Assembly: GCA_964511185.1 (NCBI GenBank)
Contig: CAZEDU010000025.1
Coordinates: forward strand, 1 to 49,818
Length of the DNA: 49,818 nucleotides
DNA from: CAZEDU01 sp964511185
GTDB lineage: Bacteria > Myxococcota > Myxococcia > Myxococcales > Myxococcaceae
Direction: 5' to 3'
Below the pieces are notes generated by a model that was not told the DNA's origin, did not search any database, and saw nothing but the letters and a program-made list of their open reading frames with translations. Both the position numbers and the translations under genes were made by a program. This document shows positions 1 to 8,122 of the stretch, one piece after another; positions within the stretch are counted from its first letter, which is position 1, and each line of letters begins with the position of its first letter.

Positions 1-834
1 GCGCGTCCAAGCCATCAGTACCTCGGCTTCGGCGCGGGGAGCGATTTCGAGCGCCGCGTGGTGTTCAAGCCCAGGGCCGCCGAGCTGCTACGCGCGGCTT
101 TCGAGGCGAAGAGCTGGCAGGGCGAGGCCGTGCTCTTCAGTGGAAACACCGACTGCTATCAGCCGATCGAGGCGAGCCTGCGACTGACACGCGAGTGCCT
201 GGAAGTGTGCGGCGAGTATCGGAATCCTCTCCACATCATCACCAAGGCTCCGCTCATCGAGCGCGATCTCGAGCTGTTGGTGCGCCTCGCAGAGCACACG
301 CCGGTCGGCGTCACCATCAGCGTGCCGTTCTGGGATCCCGAGGTCGCTCGCTCCATCGAGCCTGGCGTGGCGACGCCCCAGCGGCGAGTTCGTACGATCC
401 GTCGCCTCGCGGATGCGGGGCTCGACGTCAGCGTCAACGTGGCTCCGCTGATCCCGGGGCTCGCCGACCGTGATTTGGTGCGCATCCTCGAAGCGTGTCG
501 TGAGGCCGGTGCGCGGCGCGCGGGCATGATCCTGGTGCGGCTCCCGGGAGAGGTGAAGCAGGTCTTCGTCGAGCGCTTGGAGCGCGAGCTTCCAGATCGA
601 GCGGGCAAGGTCCTGGCGCGGATCCGAGAGGCGCGGGGTGGAAAGCTCAACGATTCTCGTTTCGGCGCTCGGATGCGCGGTGAAGGGCAGTACGCCGAGG
701 CCATCTGGAGCCTGTTTCGCTCCACCTGTGCTCGCCTGGGATACCTCCAGGGCGTCGAAGAGAACGACACGCCGGTCCGCTCGACCTTTCGGCGCCCGAC
801 GGATCGGGGTGGCCAACTGCGTCTGTTTGGTTGA
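1..834 (+). CDS. Radical SAM protein, PA0069/Rv2578c family (5' truncated by window edge)
   Basis: The reading frame is open from the first base, so the true start lies to the left. The visible part begins ARPSHQYLGFGAG, which in this family follows directly after the CxxxCxxC cluster that binds the 4Fe-4S centre. It continues with SGNTDCYQP, TRECLEV, NPLHIITK and VNVAPLIPGL, the order seen in PA0069-like radical SAM proteins related to spore photoproduct lyase. The cluster-binding cysteines themselves are outside the window. These proteins are cytoplasmic, use S-adenosylmethionine, and have no settled substrate. The C terminus (GGQLRLFG) is intact. Family assignment is by recognised motif order. 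The function is unknown. Confidence 0.85.
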   Translation, partial: ARPSHQYLGFGAGSDFERRVVFKPRAAELLRAAFEAKSWQGEAVLFSGNTDCYQPIEASLRLTRECLEVCGEYRNPLHIITKAPLIERDLELLVRLAEHTPVGVTISVPFWDPEVARSIEPGVATPQRRVRTIRRLADAGLDVSVNVAPLIPGLADRDLVRILEACREAGARRAGMILVRLPGEVKQVFVERLERELPDRAGKVLARIREARGGKLNDSRFGARMRGEGQYAEAIWSLFRSTCARLGYLQGVEENDTPVRSTFRRPTDRGGQLRLFG

Positions 835-1174
835 CTCCCTTCAGTTGCTCTGGGCGTGGGTTTGGGGGAGAGGGTGAGGTGCGGCGAGGTGTCGCGCGCT
901 GCAGGGCACCGGGTGGCTGGAGCCCTGCACAGGCCTACAGTTCGCGTTGGCAGAACAAGCCGACCGTGCTAGACGCGGCGCGACATCGGGCCAGCATTTT
1001 TGACGCTGGACCTCACCCAATCCCGCTCTGAACAGGGCGGCCCCGAATGAGTAAGAACGCACCGAACAGCTGGTGCGACCCGATTGACGGCTCCGCGCTC
1101 CGCGCGGCAAGCACCACCTCAACACTCACGACGCCTGTTGATCACGGGCGCGGAGCAGAAGCGATAGAGCAAAG
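835..1174. other. Intergenic region upstream of atpD, no gene seen
   Basis: I see no convincing coding frame in these 340 bases. The short open frames on either strand lack a ribosome site and recognisable protein features. TTGACG occurs at 1000-1005 and 1084-1089 and could serve as a -35 element for atpD, but neither has a good -10 at the right spacing. A GA-rich stretch at about 866-883 looks like a common low-complexity intergenic sequence. Confidence 0.5.
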
Positions 1175-2620
1175 ATGGCGGAAACGACAGCAGCCGGCGC
1201 GGTTGGAAAAATCACCCAGGTCATTGGTCCCGTCGTGGACGTGGAGTTCCCCCCGGGCAAGCTCCCCAAGATCCTCAACGCGATCGTCACCTCCAACCCG
1301 AATATCTCCGCGGAGAAGGGCAACCTGACGCTGGAGGTGGCTCAGCACCTCGGCGAGTCGGTGGTGCGCGCGATCGCGATGGACGCCACCGAGGGTCTGG
1401 TCCGCGGCGCCGAGGTGACGGACACCGGCAGCCCGATCATGATGCCCGTGGGAGAAGCGGTGCTCGGTCGCATCCTCAACGTGATCGGCAAGCCCGTGGA
1501 CGACGCGGGGCCGGTCGAGGCGAAGAGCACCCTCCCCATCCACCGCGACCCGCCGAAGTTCGTCGACCAATCGACGAACGTCGAGATTTTCGAGACCGGC
1601 ATCAAGGTCATCGATCTGCTCGCCCCCTACCGAAAGGGAGGAAAGATCGGACTGTTCGGCGGTGCAGGCGTCGGCAAGACCGTGCTCATCCAAGAGCTGA
1701 TCAACAACGTCGCGAAGGCCCACGGTGGTGTGAGCTGCTTCGCTGGCGTCGGTGAGCGCACCCGCGAAGGCAACGACTTGTTCTTGGAGATGGCCGAGTC
1801 GAAGCTCGAGAGTGGTGAGCCCGTGCTGAGCAAGACGGCGCTGATCTTCGGTCAGATGAACGAGCCCCCGGGCGCGCGCGCGCGTGTGGCGCTGAGCGCA
1901 CTGACTTGCGCGGAGTACTTCCGCGACGAGCAGGGTCAGGACGTGCTGCTGTTCGTCGACAACATCTTCCGCTTCACCCAGGCAGGCTCTGAGGTGTCCG
2001 CGCTTCTCGGGCGTATGCCGAGCGCCGTCGGCTACCAGCCTACGTTCGCGACCGAGATGGGCGCGCTGCAGGAGCGCATCACCTCGACCAACAAGGGCTC
2101 CATCACCTCGGTGCAGGCGATCTACGTGCCCGCCGACGACTTGACCGACCCGGCGCCGGCCACCACCTTCGCGCACTTGGACGCGACGACGGTGCTCTCT
2201 CGCGCCATCTCCGAGCTCGGCATCTACCCCGCGGTCGATCCGCTCGACTCGACCTCGCGCATCTTGGATCCGCAGGTGGTGGGCGTGGAGCACTACACGG
2301 TCGCCCGCAAGGTGCAGGGCATTCTGCAGCGCTACAAGGAGCTGCAGGACATCATCGCGATTCTGGGCATGGACGAGCTGTCGGAAGAAGACAAGCTCAC
2401 CGTGGCGCGCGCCCGCAAGATTCAGCGCTTCCTCTCGCAGCCGTTCCACGTGGCCGAGGTCTTCACCGGCCGCCCGGGCAAGTACGTGAAGCTCGCCGAC
2501 ACGATTCAGGGCTTCAAGGAGATCGCCGACGGCAAGCACGACGACATCCCCGAGGCTGCCTTCTTCATGGCCGGCGGCATCGAGGACGTGCTGGAGAACG
2601 CCCGCAAGCTGGTGGCCTGA
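1175..2620 (+). CDS. atpD: F1F0 ATP synthase subunit beta
   Basis: This 481-residue protein is the catalytic beta subunit of the membrane-associated F1 ATP synthase, which makes ATP from ADP and phosphate using the proton gradient. The Walker A motif GGAGVGKT lies at about residues 162-169, Walker B LLFVDNIFRF at about 257-266, and the family signature PAVDPLDSTS at about 352-361. The length is normal for the family. The ATG start gives the expected N terminus before the beta-barrel (VGKITQVIGPVVDVEF). Only atpC of the remaining subunit genes is in the window, and it is separated from atpD by an unrelated secreted-protein gene. The other subunit genes must lie elsewhere, a split known in myxobacteria. 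Confidence 0.98.
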   Translation: MAETTAAGAVGKITQVIGPVVDVEFPPGKLPKILNAIVTSNPNISAEKGNLTLEVAQHLGESVVRAIAMDATEGLVRGAEVTDTGSPIMMPVGEAVLGRILNVIGKPVDDAGPVEAKSTLPIHRDPPKFVDQSTNVEIFETGIKVIDLLAPYRKGGKIGLFGGAGVGKTVLIQELINNVAKAHGGVSCFAGVGERTREGNDLFLEMAESKLESGEPVLSKTALIFGQMNEPPGARARVALSALTCAEYFRDEQGQDVLLFVDNIFRFTQAGSEVSALLGRMPSAVGYQPTFATEMGALQERITSTNKGSITSVQAIYVPADDLTDPAPATTFAHLDATTVLSRAISELGIYPAVDPLDSTSRILDPQVVGVEHYTVARKVQGILQRYKELQDIIAILGMDELSEEDKLTVARARKIQRFLSQPFHVAEVFTGRPGKYVKLADTIQGFKEIADGKHDDIPEAAFFMAGGIEDVLENARKLVA

Positions 2621-2624
2621 CATC

Positions 2625-3200
2625 GTGTTGGCGCGGTCTCACATCCTGGCAGCGCTCCTGGTCCTCTTCACCGCCGGGCGCTCGGCCTTCGCGCAAGCGG
2701 ACGCGGGGCGACCCGCGCCGGCCCCGGAGATGACGCGCACCCAGGTGTCGTCGAACGGGATGTTCGGCATCCGGCTGCTCCTGAGCAGTGCGGGCTGTCA
2801 GACCGAGGTGGTCAAGGAGTCGATGCGGGCGTGGGTGCTGGACAAGTGCGTCGCGACCCCGAACGACCTGTACTTCGTCTCGAACGACGGCGAGCGCTTC
2901 TGGGTGCTGAGGACGACGCCCGAGCGGCCGCCGGCGATTCGCAAGACGAAGAGCAAGTCGCCGCCGTGGCTCAACGTGGTGGTCGCCGAGCTGTACGACC
3001 GGCGCGGCGAGCTGGTTGGCTCCAAGCGCGTCCGCGAGCTGGTGCCGGTCTACGGGCAAGGCCAGGTGCGCCACCTGAAGCGTCATTTTCTGTGGCTCGA
3101 AGGCGTGTCCGGCGTGCCGGGCAGGAGCCCTCGGGTCAATGACCACAATCAAGTCGAGCTCGAGACGGTGGGCGCCGCGCCGGTGAAGCTCGAGTTCTAG
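2625..3200 (+). CDS. Secreted hypothetical protein between atpD and atpC
   Basis: This GTG-start gene begins 4 bases after the atpD stop and ends 17 bases before atpC, so all three are almost certainly co-transcribed. The 191-residue product has a signal peptide (hydrophobic ILAALLVLFTA, likely cleavage after SAFA) and should be exported. The mature part is probably beta-rich and has two cysteines (SAGC and LDKC) that could form a disulfide. I recognise no family. Nothing in its sequence links it to ATP synthase, and its periplasmic location makes a direct role in F1 unlikely. It may simply be an insertion into the operon that uses its strong expression. Confidence 0.8.
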   Translation: MLARSHILAALLVLFTAGRSAFAQADAGRPAPAPEMTRTQVSSNGMFGIRLLLSSAGCQTEVVKESMRAWVLDKCVATPNDLYFVSNDGERFWVLRTTPERPPAIRKTKSKSPPWLNVVVAELYDRRGELVGSKRVRELVPVYGQGQVRHLKRHFLWLEGVSGVPGRSPRVNDHNQVELETVGAAPVKLEF

Positions 3201-3217
3201 CCGTCGAGAGAGACAAC

Positions 3218-3622
3218 ATGGCCAAGCTCAGCGTCGAAGTCGTCACCCCCGAGAAGCGCGTGCTCCACGCCGAGGCCGACGAGGCCATCGTGCCGGGGCA
3301 CCAGGGCTTGTTCGGCGTCCGCCCGGGCCACACCCCGTTCCTCTCGCTGATGACCGACGGGCTGCTCACGTTGAAGGACGGCGCGAGCCACCAGACGCTG
3401 CACGTGGAAGGCGGCTTCGTCGAGGTGGGTGACGACAAGGTCCGCGTGCTCGCCAACGACGCGTACCCGGTGTCGAGCATCGACGTCGGCCAAGCGCAGA
3501 AGAGCCTCGACGCCGCGCGCGAGCGCTTGAAGGGCATGGGCCTGGAGGACGCGCGCTTCGAGGTCGAGAGCGCGACCGTTCGCCGCGAGACCGCGCGCAT
3601 TTTCTCTGCGTCGCGGCGCTGA
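3218..3622 (+). CDS. atpC: F1F0 ATP synthase subunit epsilon
   Basis: This 134-residue protein is the epsilon subunit of the F1 central stalk, which couples rotation to catalysis and can inhibit ATP hydrolysis. The N-terminal beta-sandwich is clear (KLSVEVVTPEKRVLHAEADE, then VPGHQGLFGVRPGHTPFLS). The C-terminal helical part follows (AQKSLDAARERLKGM). Length and order fit the family. The ATG start follows a short purine-rich sequence (gagagacaac). It is read in the same direction as atpD with one gene between them. Confidence 0.96.
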   Translation: MAKLSVEVVTPEKRVLHAEADEAIVPGHQGLFGVRPGHTPFLSLMTDGLLTLKDGASHQTLHVEGGFVEVGDDKVRVLANDAYPVSSIDVGQAQKSLDAARERLKGMGLEDARFEVESATVRRETARIFSASRR

Positions 3623-3640
3623 CCGCGTTATCGCTCGTTC

Positions 3641-3895
3641 ATGCCGACGCGGCCGTTCGAGCTGTTTCACGAGATCGCCGATCCCTCGAGCGCAAAGGTT
3701 CGACGCTACGTCGTCGAGCACGAGCTCAAGCCCTTCGTGTCGTTCCGCAACGTCGTCTACCCCGAGGTGATGGCGGACCTGGCTACACGCGGCGGCGCCC
3801 GCGCGCCGGCGTTGTGGGACGGCGAGAAGCTCGTCGAGGGCGCGGAGGCCATCATCGCGCGGCTCGTGGCGTACCAAGACGTCGGGCGCGCGTGA
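3641..3895 (+). CDS. Small thioredoxin-fold protein, GST N-terminal/glutaredoxin-like
   Basis: This 84-residue protein starts 18 bases after atpC. The segment RAPALWDGEKLVEGAEAI resembles the cis-proline and glutathione-binding part of a GST N-terminal domain. The N-terminal strand FELFHEIADPSSAKVRRYV matches the first strand and helix of that fold. It contains no cysteine, so it cannot be a redox-active glutaredoxin. A serine in DPSSAK sits near the usual GST catalytic position. It is much shorter than a complete GST because the C-terminal helical domain is absent. The fold assignment is an inference and the function is unknown. Confidence 0.65.
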   Translation: MPTRPFELFHEIADPSSAKVRRYVVEHELKPFVSFRNVVYPEVMADLATRGGARAPALWDGEKLVEGAEAIIARLVAYQDVGRA

Positions 3896-3968
3896 GGCGG
3901 TTTCCCGAGTCGACTTTCGCTTGCGCATCACGCGCATCGGGTCCACTCTCCGCGCCCTTCGCTTCGAG

Positions 3969-5000
3969 ATGTCTTTCACCCCGGCCGAGCTGAGAGAGAA
4001 GTTCCGCGGTGCCGTGGTCGGCTTCGCGGTGGGTGACGCGCTCGGCTTTCCGTTGCGCGGCGCGCCGCCGGTCGCGCGGGCGCGCTTGATGTCTTTGGGC
4101 GAGGACTTCGCGCCGCAGCCGCGCGGGCGCTACGTGAAGGGGCAGTTCTCCGACGACACGCAGCTGTTGCTCGCGGTCATCGAGAGCATCATCGCGGAGC
4201 AGCGCGTCGACGGCCGCTCCATCGCGGCGCACGTGGCGCACCTGTGGCGCGAGGAGATCATCCTGCAGCCGCCGCTTTCGCTGAACGTCGTCGCCGAGCG
4301 GCTGCTCCAGGGCGTTCCGTGGATGAGCGCGGGCGCGCCCTTGGGCGAGCGCGGCGCCGCGGCGCTCTCCCGCGCGGTGGCGGTCGGCCTGTGGGACGCG
4401 GCGCTCCCCAACAAGCTCGCGCACGACGCGGCGCTCGCCACGGTCGTCACGCACAAGGACGCGCAGTGCTCCGCGGCCGCCGCGGCCTACGCGAAGGCGG
4501 TCGCGCTGATGCTCGACAAGCAGCGCTGGTCGGCCCAGGCGTTCTGCGATGCCCTCGCTGCCGAGGCCGCGCGGATCGAGCCGCAGCTCGCCGACGAGCT
4601 CAGCCACTTGCCGCGCACCCTGACGTGGGACGTCAACCACGCGCTCGACACCTTGCGGCGCGTCGGCGTGCCGCCTGCACAGCTGGGCGCGCCGGGAGTG
4701 CCGGCGCACGTGGTGCCGGTGCTGCTCACGGCTTTGTTCATTGTCCTCAAGGTGCCGACCGACCTGCGCGACGCGCTTCGGTTGGCGCTGCGGTTGGGCG
4801 GCGAGGTCGACGTGCTCGCGGGGCTGGTCGGCGGGCTGTGGGGCGCCGCCTGGGGCGTCGCGGAGATTCCTCCGCGGCTGCGCAAGAACGTGATGTACGG
4901 AGATCATCTGATCAAGGCGGCAGATCGCCTCTTCGACGCCCGTCAAGCGGTCGAGGGCGTCCGCCTGGCGACGGCGGGTCTCCGCGCGCGAAAAGCGTGA
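3969..5000 (+). CDS. ADP-ribosylglycohydrolase family protein with altered metal motif
   Basis: This 343-residue cytoplasmic protein matches the DraG/ARH family, which removes ADP-ribose from proteins or related substrates using two metal ions. GFAVGDALGFPLRG lies at about residues 18-31 and FSDDTQLL at about 62-69, both typical, and GERGAAALSRAVAVGLW fits the middle motif. The C-terminal motif, normally GGDTDT, reads GGEVDV at about 277-282. The first metal ligand is therefore Glu instead of Asp, and the Thr/Ser is Val. I chose the ATG at 3969. An upstream non-ATG start at 3921 in the same frame would add 16 unconserved residues. No NAD-dependent ADP-ribosyltransferase is nearby. Confidence 0.85.
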   Translation: MSFTPAELREKFRGAVVGFAVGDALGFPLRGAPPVARARLMSLGEDFAPQPRGRYVKGQFSDDTQLLLAVIESIIAEQRVDGRSIAAHVAHLWREEIILQPPLSLNVVAERLLQGVPWMSAGAPLGERGAAALSRAVAVGLWDAALPNKLAHDAALATVVTHKDAQCSAAAAAYAKAVALMLDKQRWSAQAFCDALAAEAARIEPQLADELSHLPRTLTWDVNHALDTLRRVGVPPAQLGAPGVPAHVVPVLLTALFIVLKVPTDLRDALRLALRLGGEVDVLAGLVGGLWGAAWGVAEIPPRLRKNVMYGDHLIKAADRLFDARQAVEGVRLATAGLRARKA

Positions 5001-5141
5001 GCGCGCGCACCCCACATCGCCGCTGCTCACCCGCGCACACATTGGCCCGAAGCTTTTGTCAAACGCACGACGCGCTAAGCTCAAGCGCGCTGGTGAGGGG
5101 GTGTTCGAGCCAGCGGTTCTCATTCCCATTCGGAGGAAGCT

Positions 5142-5435
5142 TTGACTCTCAGGCGCATTGTGTTGGCGGCGGCAGCAGCGGTGACGACGTTGGTCTCAGT
5201 GGGGTGTGGCCCGACGAAGTGCGCGGGCAATTACCCCGAAATCTGTAACAGCGCGGTCTGCGACGAGGTCCGCAAGTGCTGCGACGACAAGGAAGGGACC
5301 GACGCGCAGGTGAAGAATATCTGCACGAACGCGAACACAGAGATTGGCAAGATTGATCTGCCGATCGCCGAGCAGACGGCGATCGACGTGGTCTGCACCA
5401 CGACCAAGACGAGCTTGAGCGGTAAGTGCAACTAG
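5142..5435 (+). CDS. Small cysteine-rich lipoprotein
   Basis: This 97-residue protein has a TTG start fixed by a strong ribosome site (GGAGGA, 5 bases upstream). Its signal peptide ends in the lipobox LVSVGC with the lipidated cysteine at residue 22. The mature part has about eight more cysteines (for example KCC, VVC and a C-terminal GKCN), consistent with disulfides in an exported protein. TTGTCA at 5056-5061 and TAAGCT at 5076-5081 look like promoter elements but their spacing is short. A GC-rich hairpin follows the gene. No family was recognised. Confidence 0.8.
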   Translation: MTLRRIVLAAAAAVTTLVSVGCGPTKCAGNYPEICNSAVCDEVRKCCDDKEGTDAQVKNICTNANTEIGKIDLPIAEQTAIDVVCTTTKTSLSGKCN

Positions 5436-5473
5436 CCTGAAGCCTCTCGCTGCGTCGTCTTCGCGAGAGAGAG

Positions 5474-5524
5474 CGCCGGCGGAAGCGGCCTAAGGACGGC
5501 CCCTTCGCCGGCGTTCGTGTTTTC
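5474..5524 (+). terminator. Probable intrinsic terminator
   Basis: Two perfect CGCCGGCG arms (5474-5481 and 5506-5513) can form a stable stem, extended inward by further pairing in the GGCC/GGCC segment. A T-rich stretch (TTCGTGTTTT) follows. It lies 38 bases after the small lipoprotein gene and before the next gene, as expected for a transcription stop. Confidence 0.5.
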
Positions 5525-5631
5525 GAAGGCCACCTTGCCCCTTCGGACAGCGGGCGGCCGGCGAGGCGCGCTTTGGTCCCTGGCGCGCGCGAGGTGCACC
5601 TTAGTCGAGCTCCCCTCGAAAGGAGGCGCGC

Positions 5632-6024
5632 TTGGAGCTCGATGACCGACGACAGCTGCGTTCCCTCTCCACCCCCGAGCTGATTCGGCGCGCGCTCGAC
5701 GAAGCGAAGCTGGTGGCGCGTGCCGAGTGGCTGCACGCCAAGCAGGAGATGCGGGGGGAGCTGAAAGAGGCGAAGGCGGCGGGCATCCTGTTGGGCAGCG
5801 CGGCGGTGCTCGCCATCTGCGCGCTCGCGGTGGGCTTGGTGGCGCTGGGCGTCGCGCTGCCCATGTCGGCGGTGGCAGGGCTCCTGGTGGTCTTCGGCGC
5901 GGTGCTGCTCATCGCCGCGGTGCTCGGGCTCATTGGCTACCGCATTCTGCCGCGCAAGCCGCTCCCGCGGACCCAGGAGCGGCTGCGCGAGGGCTTCTCC
6001 CTCACCAAGGGGCGGTTCGCATGA
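5632..6024 (+). CDS. Phage-holin-superfamily-III/YqjE-like membrane protein
   Basis: This 130-residue protein has a TTG start with a good ribosome site (AAAGGAGG about 7 bases upstream). A basic and acidic amphipathic N terminus (residues 1-48) is followed by two strong membrane helices (about 50-72 and 78-101) and a basic cytoplasmic tail. This is the pattern of the putative holin superfamily III/YqjE group, which despite its name is mostly chromosomal and of unknown function. It overlaps the next gene by four bases (ATGA), so the two are translated together. Confidence 0.75.
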   Translation: MELDDRRQLRSLSTPELIRRALDEAKLVARAEWLHAKQEMRGELKEAKAAGILLGSAAVLAICALAVGLVALGVALPMSAVAGLLVVFGAVLLIAAVLGLIGYRILPRKPLPRTQERLREGFSLTKGRFA

Positions 6025-6419
6025 GCACCCTGACTCAGACGGAGCGAGTGGCCGACCGCGTGCGCGGCGAGCTGATTCAGACCATCGAGGAGCTGGAGCG
6101 GCGGCGTTCGGCCGCGCTCGACTTCACCGCGCAGCTGCGCGCGCACCTGGGGCTGGTGGCCTCGGTGGTGGGGCTCGCGGTCGTCTCGTTGGGCGCCGGT
6201 CTCTACCTTTGGCGCGTGCGGCGCAGAAACCAGCGCGTCGTTCTCCGCCGCGAGCGGCTGCGGGCCGCGCTGCGCGCCTGGAACCGCCCTCGGCGGGTCG
6301 TGAAGGAGCCTGAGGCGCCGCGTGCCCGCAAGCTCACGCGCGGCCTGGCGGTGGTTTTGGTCGATGCCTTCGCCAAGCGCGCGTCGCGCAAGCGGCGGCT
6401 GCCGGCCTCGGTCGTGTGA
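6021..6419 (+). CDS. Small membrane protein coupled to the holin-like gene
   Basis: The ATG at 6021 overlaps the upstream stop. The 132-residue product has a helical N terminus (RVADRVRGELIQTIEELERRR), one clear membrane helix (LGLVASVVGLAVVSLGAGLYLW, about 42-63) and a very basic C-terminal tail rich in Arg and Lys. The layout resembles DUF3618 or YqjD-like proteins that sit beside YqjE homologues, but I cannot assign a family firmly. The basic tail could bind acidic lipid, ribosomes or DNA; this is inference. Confidence 0.7.
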   Translation: MSTLTQTERVADRVRGELIQTIEELERRRSAALDFTAQLRAHLGLVASVVGLAVVSLGAGLYLWRVRRRNQRVVLRRERLRAALRAWNRPRRVVKEPEAPRARKLTRGLAVVLVDAFAKRASRKRRLPASVV

Positions 6420-6422
6420 CGC

Positions 6423-7097
6423 TCAGCCCGCTTCCGTCGCGGCGCGCGTGGGCGGCTCGGCCGGCGGGGGCCGCACGCCGGACTGACGGGCGACGAGCGC
6501 GAGCTGCGTCCGGTTCTCTTGGCCGAGCTTCCGGTAGAGGTTCGAGACGTGCGCCTTCACGGTGCGCTCGGAGATTTTGAGCAGCGCGGCGATCTGCAGG
6601 TTGTCGGCGCCCACCGACAAGTGCGAGAGCACCTCGCGCTCGCGCTCGGACAGCGAGCGGAGGATGTCGGCGCCTTCGTCGCGGCGGGTGGTCGCGCGCA
6701 GGAGCGACTCGAGCGCGTCGGCGGGGACGACGTTCTCGCCGCGCGCGAGCGCGTTCAGCCCGTCGAGCAGCGCGTCGATTCGCGTGGTCGCCTTGTCGAG
6801 GTACCCGGCGGCGCCGGCGCGGAAGCATTGATCGACCACGTCGGAGGACAGCTGGTGCGAGAGCACGAGCACGCGCACCTGCGGCGCCGCCTGGCGCGAC
6901 TCGGCCAGCACGGTGAGGCCGTCACCCGCGGCGCGCTGGATGTCGAGCAGGGCGACGTCGGTCGGCTCCTGCGCGAGGCTGCGCAAGAACGTGTGGGACG
7001 CGTGGTGCTCCGACACCACGGTGAAACCTTGAGCGCTCAAGCACCGGGCCAGGCTCTCCCGAAACAGCACCTGCTCGTCGAGAATGGTGATTCGCAC
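6423..7097 (-). CDS. NarL/FixJ-type response regulator
   Basis: This 224-residue DNA-binding regulator has an N-terminal receiver (acidic pair D7/E8, phospho-acceptor D52 in ALLDIQ, lysine in GYLDKATT) and a C-terminal LuxR-type helix-turn-helix (LSEREREVLSHLSVG then ERTVKAHVSNLYRKLG). The GTG at 7097 gives the canonical VRITILDEQ start and follows a GGGGGA ribosome site. The longer open frame to 7181 has no such support. No histidine kinase gene is adjacent, so it is an orphan regulator. It converges with the small membrane gene pair, 3 bases apart. Confidence 0.92.
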   Translation of the reverse strand: MRITILDEQVLFRESLARCLSAQGFTVVSEHHASHTFLRSLAQEPTDVALLDIQRAAGDGLTVLAESRQAAPQVRVLVLSHQLSSDVVDQCFRAGAAGYLDKATTRIDALLDGLNALARGENVVPADALESLLRATTRRDEGADILRSLSEREREVLSHLSVGADNLQIAALLKISERTVKAHVSNLYRKLGQENRTQLALVARQSGVRPPPAEPPTRAATEAG

Positions 7098-7238
7098 GGA
7101 ACGATCCCCCAAGAGATTCGAGTGGGGGATTCGTCTACGCCAAGCGCGTGCGTCCCGGCAGCGCTGCGTCGGCGCTACCATTGGGTAGCAAACGATCTGT
7201 CTCCCGCGGGGTAGAGAACTGGATGGTCGCTTCGTTGA

Positions 7239-8033
7239 TCAATGAATGATCGGAATCACCTGCGGCGCTTCGTCGTCGATCTGCACGCGCGCGCGCCCGA
7301 GCCGCCAGAACTGGTTCTCGAAGTGCACGCGCACCGTGTGGCCCGACGACGTCTCGACCAGCAAGCCGCCGTCGTGCGGCAGGTACTCTTTCCACGTGTA
7401 CGCCAAGTCGAAGAAGCTCACCCGGTCGACGCCCGGCGCGGTCGTCACCTGCCCCGTTCCGTTGAGGATGATGTCGGTCGAGCCGATGAGCGGCAGCCCG
7501 TCGCGCGTGGTGGCGCTCGCGTCGATGGCGAACGGCGCGTCGGGCGCGACGCTGCCAATCGCCTGCGCCCAGTAGGTCGCTTGATCCGAGCACTTCGCGT
7601 AGCCGACCGTCGCGGGCACCGGCGTGCCGTCGATCAAGAGCGCGTCGAGCATCAGCCGCGCCGCGAAGCGGTCCTCGCCGCCCGAGTAGACGAGGTCCGC
7701 GCTGCCGCCGAGGCGCTTCTCGCCCACCGCGCAGCCCTCTTCGGGGAAGGTGGCGCTCACCGCGTCGGAGACGTCGTCGAAGCGGCCGTTCGTCACCTGC
7801 GCGCACGACAGCTGCGCGCGAAGCCCGTCCGCGGCCTGGGTGCCGAACAGCCGGTTCTCCGTGCCGCACTCATAGCGGGGCCAAATGCCAAGCAGCTCGA
7901 GCGCGTGCTTCACGACGGTGAGCGCCTGGTTGGCGGCGCCCACCTTCTCGCGCACCTCTTCTTCGGTGGGGGGAGGCCCCTGGCAAGCCAGTAGGCTCAA
8001 GGCGGCGAAGACACAGAAGAGCTGGTTTTTCAT
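7239..8033 (-). CDS. Hypothetical lipoprotein
   Basis: This 264-residue protein has a signal peptide with the lipobox LSLLAC (lipidated Cys17), followed by a proline-rich linker. The mature part has several cysteines and looks beta-rich near the end (SGHTVRVHFENQFWRLGRARVQI). I recognise no domain. It is divergent from the ECF sigma gene, with 89 bases between them, so it could be a target of that sigma factor; this is inference from position only. Confidence 0.8.
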   Translation of the reverse strand: MKNQLFCVFAALSLLACQGPPPTEEEVREKVGAANQALTVVKHALELLGIWPRYECGTENRLFGTQAADGLRAQLSCAQVTNGRFDDVSDAVSATFPEEGCAVGEKRLGGSADLVYSGGEDRFAARLMLDALLIDGTPVPATVGYAKCSDQATYWAQAIGSVAPDAPFAIDASATTRDGLPLIGSTDIILNGTGQVTTAPGVDRVSFFDLAYTWKEYLPHDGGLLVETSSGHTVRVHFENQFWRLGRARVQIDDEAPQVIPIIH

Positions 8034-8122
8034 GACATTGGCTTAGGTGCCCCGGCCTGGCGGAACGATCCTGCTTCGACAACTTGGATCGCCCTTGCGC
8101 GGACCGGCAACCCAAAGATGGG

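Noticed and set aside
866..883. GA-rich tract (GGGGGAGAGGGTGAGG) upstream of atpD
   Set aside because: It resembles common intergenic low-complexity sequence and occurs once here. There is no evidence of a specific function.
5632..6419. Prophage remnant suggested by the holin-like protein
   Set aside because: This holin superfamily III/YqjE group is mostly chromosomal, and no other phage gene is nearby.
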